From an uncultured Bacilli bacterium (GTDB lineage Bacteria; Bacillota_I; Bacilli_A; RF39; UBA660), in the NCBI GenBank assembly GCA_934168205.1, contig CAKPMX010000001.1, forward strand, positions 434,001 to 498,000: a DNA stretch of 64,000 nucleotides, given 5' to 3'. Position numbers and translations under genes: made by a program. Shown one piece after another: positions 8,884-17,649 of the stretch. The first letter of the stretch is position 1, and every line of letters begins with the position of its first letter. The notes beneath the pieces are model-generated. The model was given only the letters and a program-made list of their open reading frames with translations. It had not been told where the DNA came from and did no database searches.

Positions 8884-10842
8884 TTAGGAAGCCGTATAGT
8901 TATTATTTTTTTCATCAAAAGTTTGGTCTGTACTACTAGGCTCTGTACCCTTTACAAAGTACATCATCTTCTTTTTTGGACTAGAGTCAGTTGCTGGTTT
9001 CCCAGAAATTGGATCAACTAATACCGCCGATATATTATCTGGCATTTCATACCAAGCCTCTCCCTTACCAAGTTCATATGCTTCAATTGACTTATACCAT
9101 ATATCTCTAGCGTACTTATAGTCAGACTTATCAATATTTCTATTATCATCATAACCAGCCCAGACAGCAGTAACTACATCATTATTAAAACCAATATACC
9201 AAGTATCAGTATTAGTAGTACCAGACTTAAGTCCATATTTATGTGTTAACTTAGAAGCTAAATTTATTGCGGTAGGATAATTATAATCAATATAATCTTT
9301 ATCATAAGTAGCTGTTAATAAATTATTAAGAATAAAAACTAAACTAGAATTTAAGACTAATTCCTTTTTATTATTAGCTTTATACAATACTTTGCCAGAT
9401 GCATCAACAACTTTTTCAATTAAATGACCTTTAACTTTGTATCCTAGATTAGCAAAAGCAGAGTAGCCAGAGGCCATTTCAACAATACTAATTTCATTAG
9501 TACCTAAAGGTAAAGAAGGAACACTTTCAAGCTTAGAGGTAATACCAACTCTTCTCGCTACATTAATAAGAGCATCTTCACCAAGAAAAAGATGAGTTTT
9601 AACAGCATAAATATTTTCTGAGTAAGCAATAGCTGTACCCATGGAAATAGGCTTATTACCATATACATTATTATAATTACTTGGTGAATACGGCTCTTGA
9701 TTACTAAAAGTAAAAGTCGTTTTTTCACTAGTAAAAGCTGAACTAGACGTAAAACCATTTTCTAACGCGGCATAATATAAATAAGGTTTCATAGTAGAAC
9801 CAACTTGTCTTTTTGAAGATATAACTCGATTATAAGATGACTTATTATAATTTTTACCACCAATTAAAGCTATTATTGCGCCAGTATTAGGATTCATCAT
9901 TACTGCTGAAGCTTCAATTTCCGAAGTGTCAGGAATGCTTTCTTTAACATTTTTCTCAAGTATACGTTGAGCATTTAAATCTAAATTAGTATATATTTTT
10001 AAACCTTTACTATCACTATAAGATAAAGGAATAGAGTCAATATTTTTCAACTCTTCCAAAACAGCATCCTGATAATACATTACACTAGTTAATTCTTCAG
10101 CCTCATCAGCACCAGAAAACTTAAGTTCTTCATTATAAGCTTTATTTTTCTCTTCCTCACTAATAACATTATTTTTAACAAGTAACTCCAATATATTTAA
10201 TTGCCTTTCTTTCGCAAGATCAAAATTAATAATTGGCGAATAATTAGCCGGAGACTTAGGAATACCTGTTAAAATACTTGCCTCAGCCAAGTCTAAATCT
10301 TTTGCTGATTTATTAAAATAAAACTTACTAGCATTTTCAATGCCATACATACCATGTCCATAATTAATAGTATTTAAATAGCCTTCTAGTATTTCATCTT
10401 TAGAATAATTAGCTTCTATTTTCATCGTATACCACATTTCATCCCATTTTCTTTTCCAAGTTTTATCAAAATCCAAGAAAAGATTTTTAGCATATTGTTG
10501 TGTAATAGTAGAAGCTCCCTGCATAGTCTTTCCAGAAGTTATATTTATATAGCTTGCCTTCAATATCCTTAAAATATCAAATCCAAAATGTTTATAAAAA
10601 TTCTTATCCTCAGTATAAATAGTAGACTTGATAACATTATCAGATATCTCATCTAAACTTACCCAGGCTTTCGACTCATTACCTTGAAAAAACACTGTAT
10701 CTGTAGAATCATACAATATAATATTATTAGCACTATATATCTCAGGCTTAGGAGAGGTTTTAATATAAACAAATATTCCGACACATAATAAAACTAGGAG
10801 TATCATCCCATATTTAAAAATTTTAAAAAAAGTCTTTTTCAA
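8884..10842 (-). CDS. Class A penicillin-binding protein (glycosyltransferase/transpeptidase)
   Basis: Bifunctional peptidoglycan polymerase and crosslinker. The 652 residues hold a membrane anchor (about 8-27), a GT51 domain with TEDKNFYKHFG (catalytic Glu78) and GASTITQQYAKN, and a transpeptidase domain with STMK (Ser349/Lys352), SEN (408-410) and KSGT (539-542). All catalytic motifs are intact. The start is TTG at 10842, preceded by GAAGGGAGA at good spacing, and gives the N-terminus MKKTFFKIFKYG before the anchor. It corresponds to PBP1a/PonA-type enzymes; I do not assign a symbol because paralogues are not visible. Confidence 0.95.
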   Translation of the reverse strand: MKKTFFKIFKYGMILLVLLCVGIFVYIKTSPKPEIYSANNIILYDSTDTVFFQGNESKAWVSLDEISDNVIKSTIYTEDKNFYKHFGFDILRILKASYINITSGKTMQGASTITQQYAKNLFLDFDKTWKRKWDEMWYTMKIEANYSKDEILEGYLNTINYGHGMYGIENASKFYFNKSAKDLDLAEASILTGIPKSPANYSPIINFDLAKERQLNILELLVKNNVISEEEKNKAYNEELKFSGADEAEELTSVMYYQDAVLEELKNIDSIPLSYSDSKGLKIYTNLDLNAQRILEKNVKESIPDTSEIEASAVMMNPNTGAIIALIGGKNYNKSSYNRVISSKRQVGSTMKPYLYYAALENGFTSSSAFTSEKTTFTFSNQEPYSPSNYNNVYGNKPISMGTAIAYSENIYAVKTHLFLGEDALINVARRVGITSKLESVPSLPLGTNEISIVEMASGYSAFANLGYKVKGHLIEKVVDASGKVLYKANNKKELVLNSSLVFILNNLLTATYDKDYIDYNYPTAINLASKLTHKYGLKSGTTNTDTWYIGFNNDVVTAVWAGYDDNRNIDKSDYKYARDIWYKSIEAYELGKGEAWYEMPDNISAVLVDPISGKPATDSSPKKKMMYFVKGTEPSSTDQTFDEKNNNYTAS

Positions 10843-10910
10843 GTGAATCTCTCCCTTCTTTATTAGTATTAAATGAAAAAAAATAAAATATGTATGAAAA
10901 ATTAATGATT

Positions 10911-10921
10911 TGTGCTATAAT
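10911..10921 (+). promoter_or_regulatory. Extended -10 promoter of ywiB-argS
   Basis: TGTGCTATAAT carries a TG extension one base before a perfect TATAAT (10916-10921), 30 bp before the ywiB ATG. No good -35 is visible, as expected for an extended -10. The same 11-mer occurs at 26980-26990 and 35466-35476. Confidence 0.6.
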
Positions 10922-10950
10922 CTAAACTATAAATTTAAGGCGGTGGTACT

Positions 10951-11301
10951 ATGCCTAAAACAAAAGTAAAAATTACTACAAAATCAAATAATATTACTGA
11001 TACATATGAAATAAAAGCTTTATTAAAAGATAATAAATTAATGTATTATGAGCCAAATAAAACCAAAGTAATTTTTGATTATGAAAATAATATATTAACT
11101 AGAAATAATAAAGAGTTATCAATGGAATATAAGTTTGACTTAGAAAATAAAACAATAGGTTATATAGAAGTAAAAGAATTAGGAAAATCCTTAAATTTAA
11201 ATATTAAAACAAAACAGTTCCTATCAGATAATAAAAATATTGATTTAGTATTTTTTGTAGAAGAAGAAGAGATTTGTTACAAACTGGAGGTGTTAGAATG
11301 A
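10951..11301 (+). CDS. ywiB: DUF1934 family beta-barrel protein (YwiB-like)
   Basis: This 116-residue protein of the DUF1934/YwiB family is a small lipocalin-like barrel of unknown function. Its place directly before argS with a 4-bp ATGA overlap matches the B. subtilis ywiB-argS pair and is the main basis for the call. Visible features are alternating beta-type segments such as DTYEIKALLKDNKLMYYEP and a C-terminal run of acidic residues. The ribosome site is GGCGGTG. Confidence 0.75.
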   Translation: MPKTKVKITTKSNNITDTYEIKALLKDNKLMYYEPNKTKVIFDYENNILTRNNKELSMEYKFDLENKTIGYIEVKELGKSLNLNIKTKQFLSDNKNIDLVFFVEEEEICYKLEVLE

Positions 11302-13046
11302 GTCTTATAAAAACAATAGAAAAAGAAATTAAAAATACTATTGAAAGTTCAGGGTACAGCCTAGAAAACTTTGTATTACAACCATCATCAAGACCAGATT
11401 TAGGTCAATATCAAATAAATGACTCCATGGTATTAGCTAAAAAGTATGGTAAAAATCCAAGAGATATCGCAACTGATATTGTAAAAGAATTAGAAAAAGA
11501 TAAAAGATTTACAAATATAAATATAGCTGGCCCAGGTTTTATAAATATAAGTTTAACTGATGAATATCTTACTGAGTTATTAAATATGATAAATACTGAT
11601 ATCACTTCAGTTATAGATAAAAAAGAGCCCAAGAAGATAATTTTAGATTATGGTGGCGCAAATGTCGCTAAAGCATTACACGTTGGTCACCTAAGAAGTG
11701 CAAACATTGGTGAAGCCTTAAAAAGACTAGCAATCTTACTTGGATATGAAGTTTTAGGTGATGCCCATTTAGGAGACTATGGAAGACCATTGGGATTTGT
11801 TGTTTTAGAAATAAAAAAACGTTATCCAGACTTACCATATTTTGATCCAAATTACACGGGTGACTATAGTGAAATAGAACTACCTATAACAAATGAAGAA
11901 CTAGAAAAAATATATCCAGAAGCATCTAGAAAAGCTAAAGAAGATGAAAACTACTTAGAAGAAGGCCGTGATGTAACTGCTAAAATCCAAAACCATATAC
12001 CAGGGTACTATGACCTATGGAAAAAAGTTGTTGATATATCAAAAGCAGATATTAAAAATGTATATGATGACCTTAATGTTCATTTTGAGCTATGGCAAGG
12101 AGAAAGTGATGCCGCTGAATACTTTAATGAATTAGAAGAATTTTTTGAAAAATCAGGTGTCTTAATAGAAAGTTCAGGAGCTAAAATCATCGAAGTAAAA
12201 GAAGAAACTGATAAAGCCCCAATGCCACCATTACTATTTGTAAAATCAAACGGGACATTGTCATATGAAACAACTGATTTAGCAACCATTCTTGAAAGAA
12301 AGAAAAATTATAATCCAGATGAAATCTGGTATTTAACCGATGCCAGACAAGAATTACACTTTATACAAGTATTTAGAGCAGCTAAAAAAGCAAAACTAGT
12401 AAATGATGATATTAAACTAGTTTGGTTTGGCTTTGGTACTATGAATGGTAAAGATGGTAAACCATTTAAAACAAGAGATGGTGGTGTAATGTCTTTAAAA
12501 GGATTAATCAATTTAATCTATGATGAGACAATAAAAAGAATTAATCCAGAAACAGTTAGTGCAGATGAAAAAGAAAAAGTTGCTAAAACTGTTGCTATAG
12601 CAGCCCTAAAATATGCTGACTTCTTACCATATCGTGGCACAGATTATATTTTTGAAGTTGAAAAGTTTGCTGATTTAGAAGGAAAAACAGGACCATATTT
12701 ACTATATTCTACTATTAGAATGAAATCTCTTTTAAATAAAGCAAAAAATATAAAACAAGAAAAAGCAACAACAATCACAACAGCAACAGAAAGAGAAATA
12801 ATATTAAATCTTTTAGGTTTACCAAGAGTACTAGATAAAGCTTTAGAAGCGAAATCATTAAATGATATAGCCGAATATCTTTATAAATTAACTTCTCAAT
12901 ACAACAAATTCTATTCAGAAAATAAAATAATTACCGAAGAAAATGAATATATCAGGGAATCCTGGTTAATCCTAACTACAGTTGTATATAATATAAACAT
13001 GTTACTACTAAATACATTGGGAATATCTGTTCCAGAAAAAATGTAA
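11298..13046 (+). CDS. argS: Arginyl-tRNA synthetase
   Basis: Class I synthetase that charges tRNA-Arg. The 582 residues include the ArgRS N-terminal additional domain, the HIGH equivalent HVGH (128-131) in ANVAKALHVGHLRSANIGE, and the ArgRS-type loop GKDGKPFKTRDGG that replaces a canonical KMSKS. The start ATG at 11298 follows GGAGGTG and overlaps the ywiB stop. A TTG 24 bases upstream in the same frame lacks its own ribosome site. Confidence 0.97.
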   Translation: MSLIKTIEKEIKNTIESSGYSLENFVLQPSSRPDLGQYQINDSMVLAKKYGKNPRDIATDIVKELEKDKRFTNINIAGPGFINISLTDEYLTELLNMINTDITSVIDKKEPKKIILDYGGANVAKALHVGHLRSANIGEALKRLAILLGYEVLGDAHLGDYGRPLGFVVLEIKKRYPDLPYFDPNYTGDYSEIELPITNEELEKIYPEASRKAKEDENYLEEGRDVTAKIQNHIPGYYDLWKKVVDISKADIKNVYDDLNVHFELWQGESDAAEYFNELEEFFEKSGVLIESSGAKIIEVKEETDKAPMPPLLFVKSNGTLSYETTDLATILERKKNYNPDEIWYLTDARQELHFIQVFRAAKKAKLVNDDIKLVWFGFGTMNGKDGKPFKTRDGGVMSLKGLINLIYDETIKRINPETVSADEKEKVAKTVAIAALKYADFLPYRGTDYIFEVEKFADLEGKTGPYLLYSTIRMKSLLNKAKNIKQEKATTITTATEREIILNLLGLPRVLDKALEAKSLNDIAEYLYKLTSQYNKFYSENKIITEENEYIRESWLILTTVVYNINMLLLNTLGISVPEKM

Positions 13047-13154
13047 AAAAGTGTTGTAATTAAGAAAGATATATGTTATAAGTTTATTGGTAATTTTATT
13101 ACCCAGTCAAAATTGATATTAATACATATAATGTTTTGAATATAGGAGGTCAAT

Positions 13155-13601
13155 ATGAGCATAAAAAAAATGACAAAAGATGAATTAGAACTATTATCAA
13201 ATAAAGATATAACAAATTTAATCTTAGAAGAAAGTAAAAAACCAATAAATACAGCTGATTTGTTCAAAAAAATAATTAAATTATTAGAATTACCTGAAAG
13301 TACATTCGAAGCAAAAATAGCTGATTATTATACAGCCCTTAGTACAGATAAAAGATTCATTTTATTAGAAGATGGAACATGGGATTTACGTAGTCGTCAT
13401 ACATCAGATAAAGTTGTAAAAATAACAGAAGAGGAAGAAGAAGAAACAGGGGAAAATAAAGACGATATAGAAGAAGCAATAGAAGAAGATGAAGAAGATT
13501 CATATGATGATAAAGACGACGATGACTATAACGACGACACCAACGAAGAGCTAAAAGATTTAGTTGTAATTGATGAAGACGAATTAGAACTAGAACAATA
13601 G
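13155..13601 (+). CDS. rpoE: DNA-directed RNA polymerase delta subunit
   Basis: Delta is an accessory RNA polymerase subunit specific to Bacilli that promotes enzyme recycling and affects promoter selectivity. The 148 residues are a HARE-HTH N-terminal domain (to about residue 90, ending with GTWDLRSRH) and a strongly acidic Asp/Glu-rich tail, the classic delta architecture. This gene is a strong taxonomic marker for the window. Its stop codon lies inside an intrinsic terminator. Confidence 0.95.
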   Translation: MSIKKMTKDELELLSNKDITNLILEESKKPINTADLFKKIIKLLELPESTFEAKIADYYTALSTDKRFILLEDGTWDLRSRHTSDKVVKITEEEEEETGENKDDIEEAIEEDEEDSYDDKDDDDYNDDTNEELKDLVVIDEDELELEQ

Positions 13602-13615
13602 TTTCTAGTTTTTTT
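13589..13615 (+). terminator. Intrinsic terminator overlapping the rpoE stop
   Basis: ACTAGAA (13589-13595) pairs with TTCTAGT (13603-13609) across a 7-base loop and is followed by TTTTTT. The rpoE stop lies in the loop/3' arm. A TATAAT at 13630-13635 just downstream probably starts the prfA transcript. Confidence 0.82.
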
Positions 13616-13666
13616 GATTAAAACTGTGATATAATACGATTAAATCAACCGGAAAGGGTGAGAAAA

Positions 13667-14734
13667 ATGATAGAAAGATTAGAAGTAACTTTAGAAAAGT
13701 ACCAAGCTTTAGAACAAGAACTAACTAAACCAGAAGTACTAAGTGATATTAAGAAAACCAGAGAATACTCAAAAGAAATGTCTTCGCTTGAAGATATTGT
13801 TAATTGTTACAAAAAGTATAAAAAAGTATTAGCCGGTATAGAAGAAGCTAAAGAAATGGTAAAAGATTCTGAAATAGGAGAAATGGCTAAAGAAGAGTTA
13901 AAAAATTTAGAAGAAGAAAAAGCCAGACTTGATCAAGAATTAGAAATATTATTAATACCAAAGGATCCTAATGATGACAAAAACGTTGTTATGGAAATTA
14001 GAGGAGCTGCAGGTGGTGACGAAGCCAATATCTTTGCAGGAGACTTATTTAGAATGTATACAAGATATGCTGAAAAGAAAGGTTTTAGTTACCAAGTATA
14101 CAACTCAGTAGAAGGAACAGCAGGTGGATTCAGTCAAATAGAATTAATTATTAAAGGACAAAATGCTTATTCAATATTAAAATACGAATCAGGTTCACAT
14201 CGCGTTCAAAGAGTTCCTGTAACAGAGTCAAATGGTAGATTACAAACGTCAACCGCAACAGTATTAGTTATGCCAGAAGCTGATGAAGACATTGATATTG
14301 AAATAAATCCAAACGATTTAAGAATCGATATTTACCGTTCATCAGGTTGTGGAGGACAAGGAGTAAATACAACAGATTCAGCTGTTAGAATTACACATTT
14401 ACCGACTAATACTGTAGTTACATGTCAAAATGAACGTAGTCAAATTCAAAATAAAGAACAAGCTATGAAAGTATTAAAAACACGTCTATATGAGCTTGAG
14501 CAACAAAAGAAATTAGAAGAAGAAGGTTCACAAAGACGTAGTAAAATAGGTACTGGTGATAGAGCTGAAAAAATAAGAACTTATAATTATCCACAAAATC
14601 GTGTAACAGACCATCGTATTGGCTACACTACAAAGAACTTAGATAGAGTAATGGATGGAGATTTAGATGATATCATAAACGCTCTAATTCAAGAAGACCA
14701 AAAACGTAAATTAAAAGGAGAAACAGAAGAATAA
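13667..14734 (+). CDS. prfA: Peptide chain release factor 1
   Basis: Recognises UAA and UAG and triggers peptide release. The 355 residues contain the anticodon-like tripeptide PVT (184-186, in HRVQRVPVTES) and the GGQ motif (229-231, in SSGCGGQGVNTT), whose Gln is the PrmC substrate. I prefer the ATG at 13667; a GTG nine bases earlier lies within the GGAAAGGGTG ribosome site. Its stop overlaps the prmC ATG. Parts of its DNA are identical to prfB (see findings). Confidence 0.97.
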   Translation: MIERLEVTLEKYQALEQELTKPEVLSDIKKTREYSKEMSSLEDIVNCYKKYKKVLAGIEEAKEMVKDSEIGEMAKEELKNLEEEKARLDQELEILLIPKDPNDDKNVVMEIRGAAGGDEANIFAGDLFRMYTRYAEKKGFSYQVYNSVEGTAGGFSQIELIIKGQNAYSILKYESGSHRVQRVPVTESNGRLQTSTATVLVMPEADEDIDIEINPNDLRIDIYRSSGCGGQGVNTTDSAVRITHLPTNTVVTCQNERSQIQNKEQAMKVLKTRLYELEQQKKLEEEGSQRRSKIGTGDRAEKIRTYNYPQNRVTDHRIGYTTKNLDRVMDGDLDDIINALIQEDQKRKLKGETEE

Positions 14735-15558
14735 TGACAGTAGAAGATCTTCTGTTTTTTGCTAAACAGCACATTCATTCAGACCATGCTAAAATACTTT
14801 TAGGTGAACTCCTAAATAGAAATCCTTTGGAATTATTAAATTATTTAGACTACGAAGTAAGTGAAGAAGACGTAAAAAAATATAAAGAATATGTCAAAGC
14901 CTTAGAAGAAGGAAGGCCAATACAATATGCTCTTGGATATGTTAACTTTTATGGTAATAAGTTCATAATAAATGAAAATACCCTAATACCAAGATTTGAA
15001 ACAGAAGAATTAGTAGAAAAAACCATTGAATTTTCAAAAAAGTTTTTCACAAAACCTGTGGATATAATTGATTTAGGAACAGGTTCAGGTGTCATTGGTC
15101 TTACTCTAGAAAAAAAATTATCCACAAATTCTGTGGATTTAATAGATATAAGTCAAAAAGCATTAGAAATTGCCCACAAAAACTGTGCAAAACTAAATTC
15201 AAAAGCCAATTTAATAGAAAGTGACATGTTCCAAAATGTGAATAAAAAATATGATATCATTATAAGTAACCCACCTTACATAAAAACAACAGAAGAAATT
15301 GAAAAAATAGTTAAAGATAATGAACCGGCTATTGCTTTGTACGCTGGTGAAACTGGTCTAGACTGTTATAAAAAAATATTAAAAAATATTTCACCTTTTA
15401 TGAAAGATAGATGTTTAGTAGCCTTTGAAATTGGTATGACTCAAGCCAATGACATAAAAGAATTAATTAATAAATATCTATCAGATGTAAGAGTAGAAGT
15501 TTATAAGGATTTATCCGAAAAAGACAGAATGATATTTATTTTTAAAAATCTTGAATAA
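14734..15558 (+). CDS. prmC: Release factor glutamine N5-methyltransferase PrmC
   Basis: Methylates the Gln of the GGQ motif of RF1 and RF2. The 274 residues show an N-terminal helical domain, the SAM site DLGTGSGVIGLTL and the catalytic NPPY motif in IIISNPPYIKT. The ATG shares its A with the TAA of prfA, a tight enzyme-substrate operon that is conserved widely. Confidence 0.96.
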   Translation: MTVEDLLFFAKQHIHSDHAKILLGELLNRNPLELLNYLDYEVSEEDVKKYKEYVKALEEGRPIQYALGYVNFYGNKFIINENTLIPRFETEELVEKTIEFSKKFFTKPVDIIDLGTGSGVIGLTLEKKLSTNSVDLIDISQKALEIAHKNCAKLNSKANLIESDMFQNVNKKYDIIISNPPYIKTTEEIEKIVKDNEPAIALYAGETGLDCYKKILKNISPFMKDRCLVAFEIGMTQANDIKELINKYLSDVRVEVYKDLSEKDRMIFIFKNLE

Positions 15559-15572
15559 AAAAATAACAAAAG

Positions 15573-15600
15573 CCTCACTATTAAAATGAAAGTGAGGTTT
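15573..15600 (+). promoter_or_regulatory. Hairpin that contains the spoIIR ribosome-binding site
   Basis: CCTCACT (15573-15579) pairs perfectly with AGTGAGG (15591-15597), followed by TTTTA. It looks like the prmC terminator, but its 3' arm is also the GTGAGG Shine-Dalgarno of spoIIR, 7 bases before the ATG. On read-through RNA the ribosome site would be paired, whereas a transcript starting inside the hairpin would leave it open. Confidence 0.65.
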
Positions 15601-15604
15601 TATA

Positions 15605-16126
15605 ATGAAAAAAATTCTTATAATACTAAGTATAATAATCGTAATACTATCGCTAAATAAAACGGAAAAAATTACTATTCCTAAAGAATCAATAAGATTT
15701 AGAGTCATTGCAAATAGTAATAGTGAACATGATCAAAACACTAAAAATGAACTAGTCAAAAATCTATATCAAGAAATAGAAACTATCAACAACTATTCTA
15801 AAGACATAAAAACATCCCGTGAAATTATAAATAATAATATTCATAACTTTGAAAAAGTCGTAAAAAATACTATTCAAAATGAAATATATAAAGATAACTA
15901 TGATATTAATTATGGAGAAAACTATTTTCCAGAAAAAGAGTATAAAGGTGTTAGTTATGAAGAAGGTAACTATGAATCATTAGTAATAACTTTAGGTGAC
16001 GGCCTAGGAGATAACTTCTGGTGTGTACTATTTCCACCGTTATGTCTATTGGAAGCAGAAGAAAATGATACAAATAAAATAGAATATACATCATTCATTA
16101 AAGAAATAATAGATAAGTATTTTTAA
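15605..16126 (+). CDS. spoIIR: Stage II sporulation protein R (forespore signal to SpoIIGA)
   Basis: In endospore formers SpoIIR is made in the forespore under SigF, secreted, and activates SpoIIGA to process pro-SigE in the mother cell. The 173 residues have an N-terminal signal/anchor (about 3-17), the family motif IRFRVIANSNSEHDQ after it, and the hallmark GDNFWCVLFPPLCL near the C-terminus. Its location after prfA-prmC and before mntP matches B. subtilis. It indicates sporulation ability or its recent loss; pro-sigE and spoIIGA are not in this window. Confidence 0.88.
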   Translation: MKKILIILSIIIVILSLNKTEKITIPKESIRFRVIANSNSEHDQNTKNELVKNLYQEIETINNYSKDIKTSREIINNNIHNFEKVVKNTIQNEIYKDNYDINYGENYFPEKEYKGVSYEEGNYESLVITLGDGLGDNFWCVLFPPLCLLEAEENDTNKIEYTSFIKEIIDKYF

Positions 16127-16159
16127 TAATTATAAGAATAAAATATATAAGGTGATATA

Positions 16160-16693
16160 ATGCAGCAACTCCTTATATATTTTTTTATTGCTTTAGGACT
16201 AAGTATGGATGCCTTTTCTCTAGCAATAGCATATGGTACAAATAAAATAAGTGCTAAAAAAACAATTATGCTAAGTCTTTGCGTAGGATTTTTTCATTAT
16301 CTAATGCCTTACTTAGCCTCATCTATCGGAAGAAAAATAGAATTTATAACAACTACTGGCTCTAACATCATAGTAGCTTTAATTTTTCTTATAATTGCAA
16401 TAGAAATGTATATATCAAAAGATGAAGAAATTAAAGGAACTATAACCGGTATTTTTTCCATGATAGTATTTGCTTTTACCGTAAGTATAGATAGTTTTTC
16501 TATAGGATTAGCCTTAAGTATAGTAGAAAATAATTTAAATGCAGCCTTTTTAATTTTTAGTATTACATCAGCTATTTTCACATTATTAGGATTACTACTT
16601 GGAAAATATCTATCAAAAAAACTAGGTAAAAAGGCTACATACTTTGGAATAATAATTTTAGTATTATTAGCAATAAAGTACCTTATTAACTAA
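16160..16693 (+). CDS. mntP: MntP-family manganese efflux membrane protein
   Basis: Six-helix membrane protein of 177 residues that exports Mn2+. It shows the two inverted-repeat motifs with conserved Asp: LGLSMDAFSLAIAYG in helix 1 and TVSIDSFSIGLAL in helix 4. Position after spoIIR matches ywlD/mntP of B. subtilis. No yybP-ykoY manganese riboswitch is recognisable in the 33-bp gap before it, so regulation is unclear. Confidence 0.85.
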   Translation: MQQLLIYFFIALGLSMDAFSLAIAYGTNKISAKKTIMLSLCVGFFHYLMPYLASSIGRKIEFITTTGSNIIVALIFLIIAIEMYISKDEEIKGTITGIFSMIVFAFTVSIDSFSIGLALSIVENNLNAAFLIFSITSAIFTLLGLLLGKYLSKKLGKKATYFGIIILVLLAIKYLIN

Positions 16694-16731
16694 TTGTTTA
16701 CAAGATTTATCCCAATAATATAAGTAAAACA

Positions 16732-16760
16732 TTGACAAACAACTTATATTTTTTTATGAT
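16732..16760 (+). promoter_or_regulatory. Strong SigA promoter of fba
   Basis: TTGACA (16732-16737), a 17-bp spacer and TATGAT (16755-16760) form a near-consensus promoter 17 bp before the fba ATG. The TTG of the -35 is in frame with fba and could be mistaken for its start codon. Confidence 0.8.
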
Positions 16761-16776
16761 AAGTCTGGGTGATAAG

Positions 16777-17622
16777 ATGTTAGCGAACATGAACCAAATG
16801 CTGAAAAAAGCTAAAGAACAACATTATGCTGTACCACATTTCAATATTAATAATTTGGAATGGACTAAATTCATATTAGAAGAGTGTAACGAATTAAATG
16901 TACCTGTTATTTTAGGAGTAAGTGAAGGTGCTGTTAAGTACATGGGCTCATACTTAGTAGTAGCAGACCTGGTAAAGGCACTGGTTAAATCTTTAAATAT
17001 TAAAATACCAGTATGCCTACATTTAGACCATGGGAGTAGTCTTGAAAGCTGTATTTCGGCGATAGATGCCGGATTTTCATCTGTAATGATCGACGGCTCA
17101 AGACTACCATTAGAAGAAAATATTAAAATAACAAAAGAGGTTGTTTCATATGCTCATGAAAGAGGAATAAGTGTCGAAGCAGAAGTCGGTCATATAGGAA
17201 CAACAGAAGATAATATGACTAAAGAAGAAACAAATGCAACATTAGAAGACTGTCAAATATTATATGAAAATACAAATATTGATGCTTTAGCAGCAGCTCT
17301 AGGAAGTGTTCACGGATTCTATAAAAAAGAAGCTAATCTTGATTTTGAAACAATGGAATTAATTAATAAAAGTTTACCTGTTCCATTAGTATTACATGGA
17401 GGAACTGGAATTCCAGACGATAAAATCAGAATGGCTATATCAAAAGGAATATCAAAAATAAATATTAATACTGAACTTCAGTCAGTATGGAGTAAGGCCG
17501 TAAGAAAGTATCTTTTAGAGAATGAAGATGTTTATGACCCAAGAAAAATAATTTCATCAGGTGAAGCTGCAATGAAAGAAAGAATCTCAGAAATTGTAAC
17601 GCTATTTGGAACCAAGATATAA
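16777..17622 (+). CDS. fba: Class II fructose-bisphosphate aldolase
   Basis: Zinc-dependent aldolase of glycolysis that splits fructose-1,6-bisphosphate. The 281 residues include the metal site HLDHGSS, the EAEVGHIG block, LHGGTGIPD and the C-terminal NINTEL. I chose the ATG at 16777, preceded by GGGTGA and lying downstream of a promoter that overlaps the longer open frame. Its place between mntP and murA matches the fbaA-murAB order of B. subtilis. Confidence 0.95.
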   Translation: MLANMNQMLKKAKEQHYAVPHFNINNLEWTKFILEECNELNVPVILGVSEGAVKYMGSYLVVADLVKALVKSLNIKIPVCLHLDHGSSLESCISAIDAGFSSVMIDGSRLPLEENIKITKEVVSYAHERGISVEAEVGHIGTTEDNMTKEETNATLEDCQILYENTNIDALAAALGSVHGFYKKEANLDFETMELINKSLPVPLVLHGGTGIPDDKIRMAISKGISKININTELQSVWSKAVRKYLLENEDVYDPRKIISSGEAAMKERISEIVTLFGTKI

Positions 17623-17649
17623 AATATACTAGGTAGATGGAGGTGTAGA

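Noticed and set aside
16732..16776. Longer fba start at TTG 16732
   Set aside because: That TTG is the -35 of the fba promoter, and the extra 15 residues have no homology to aldolases.
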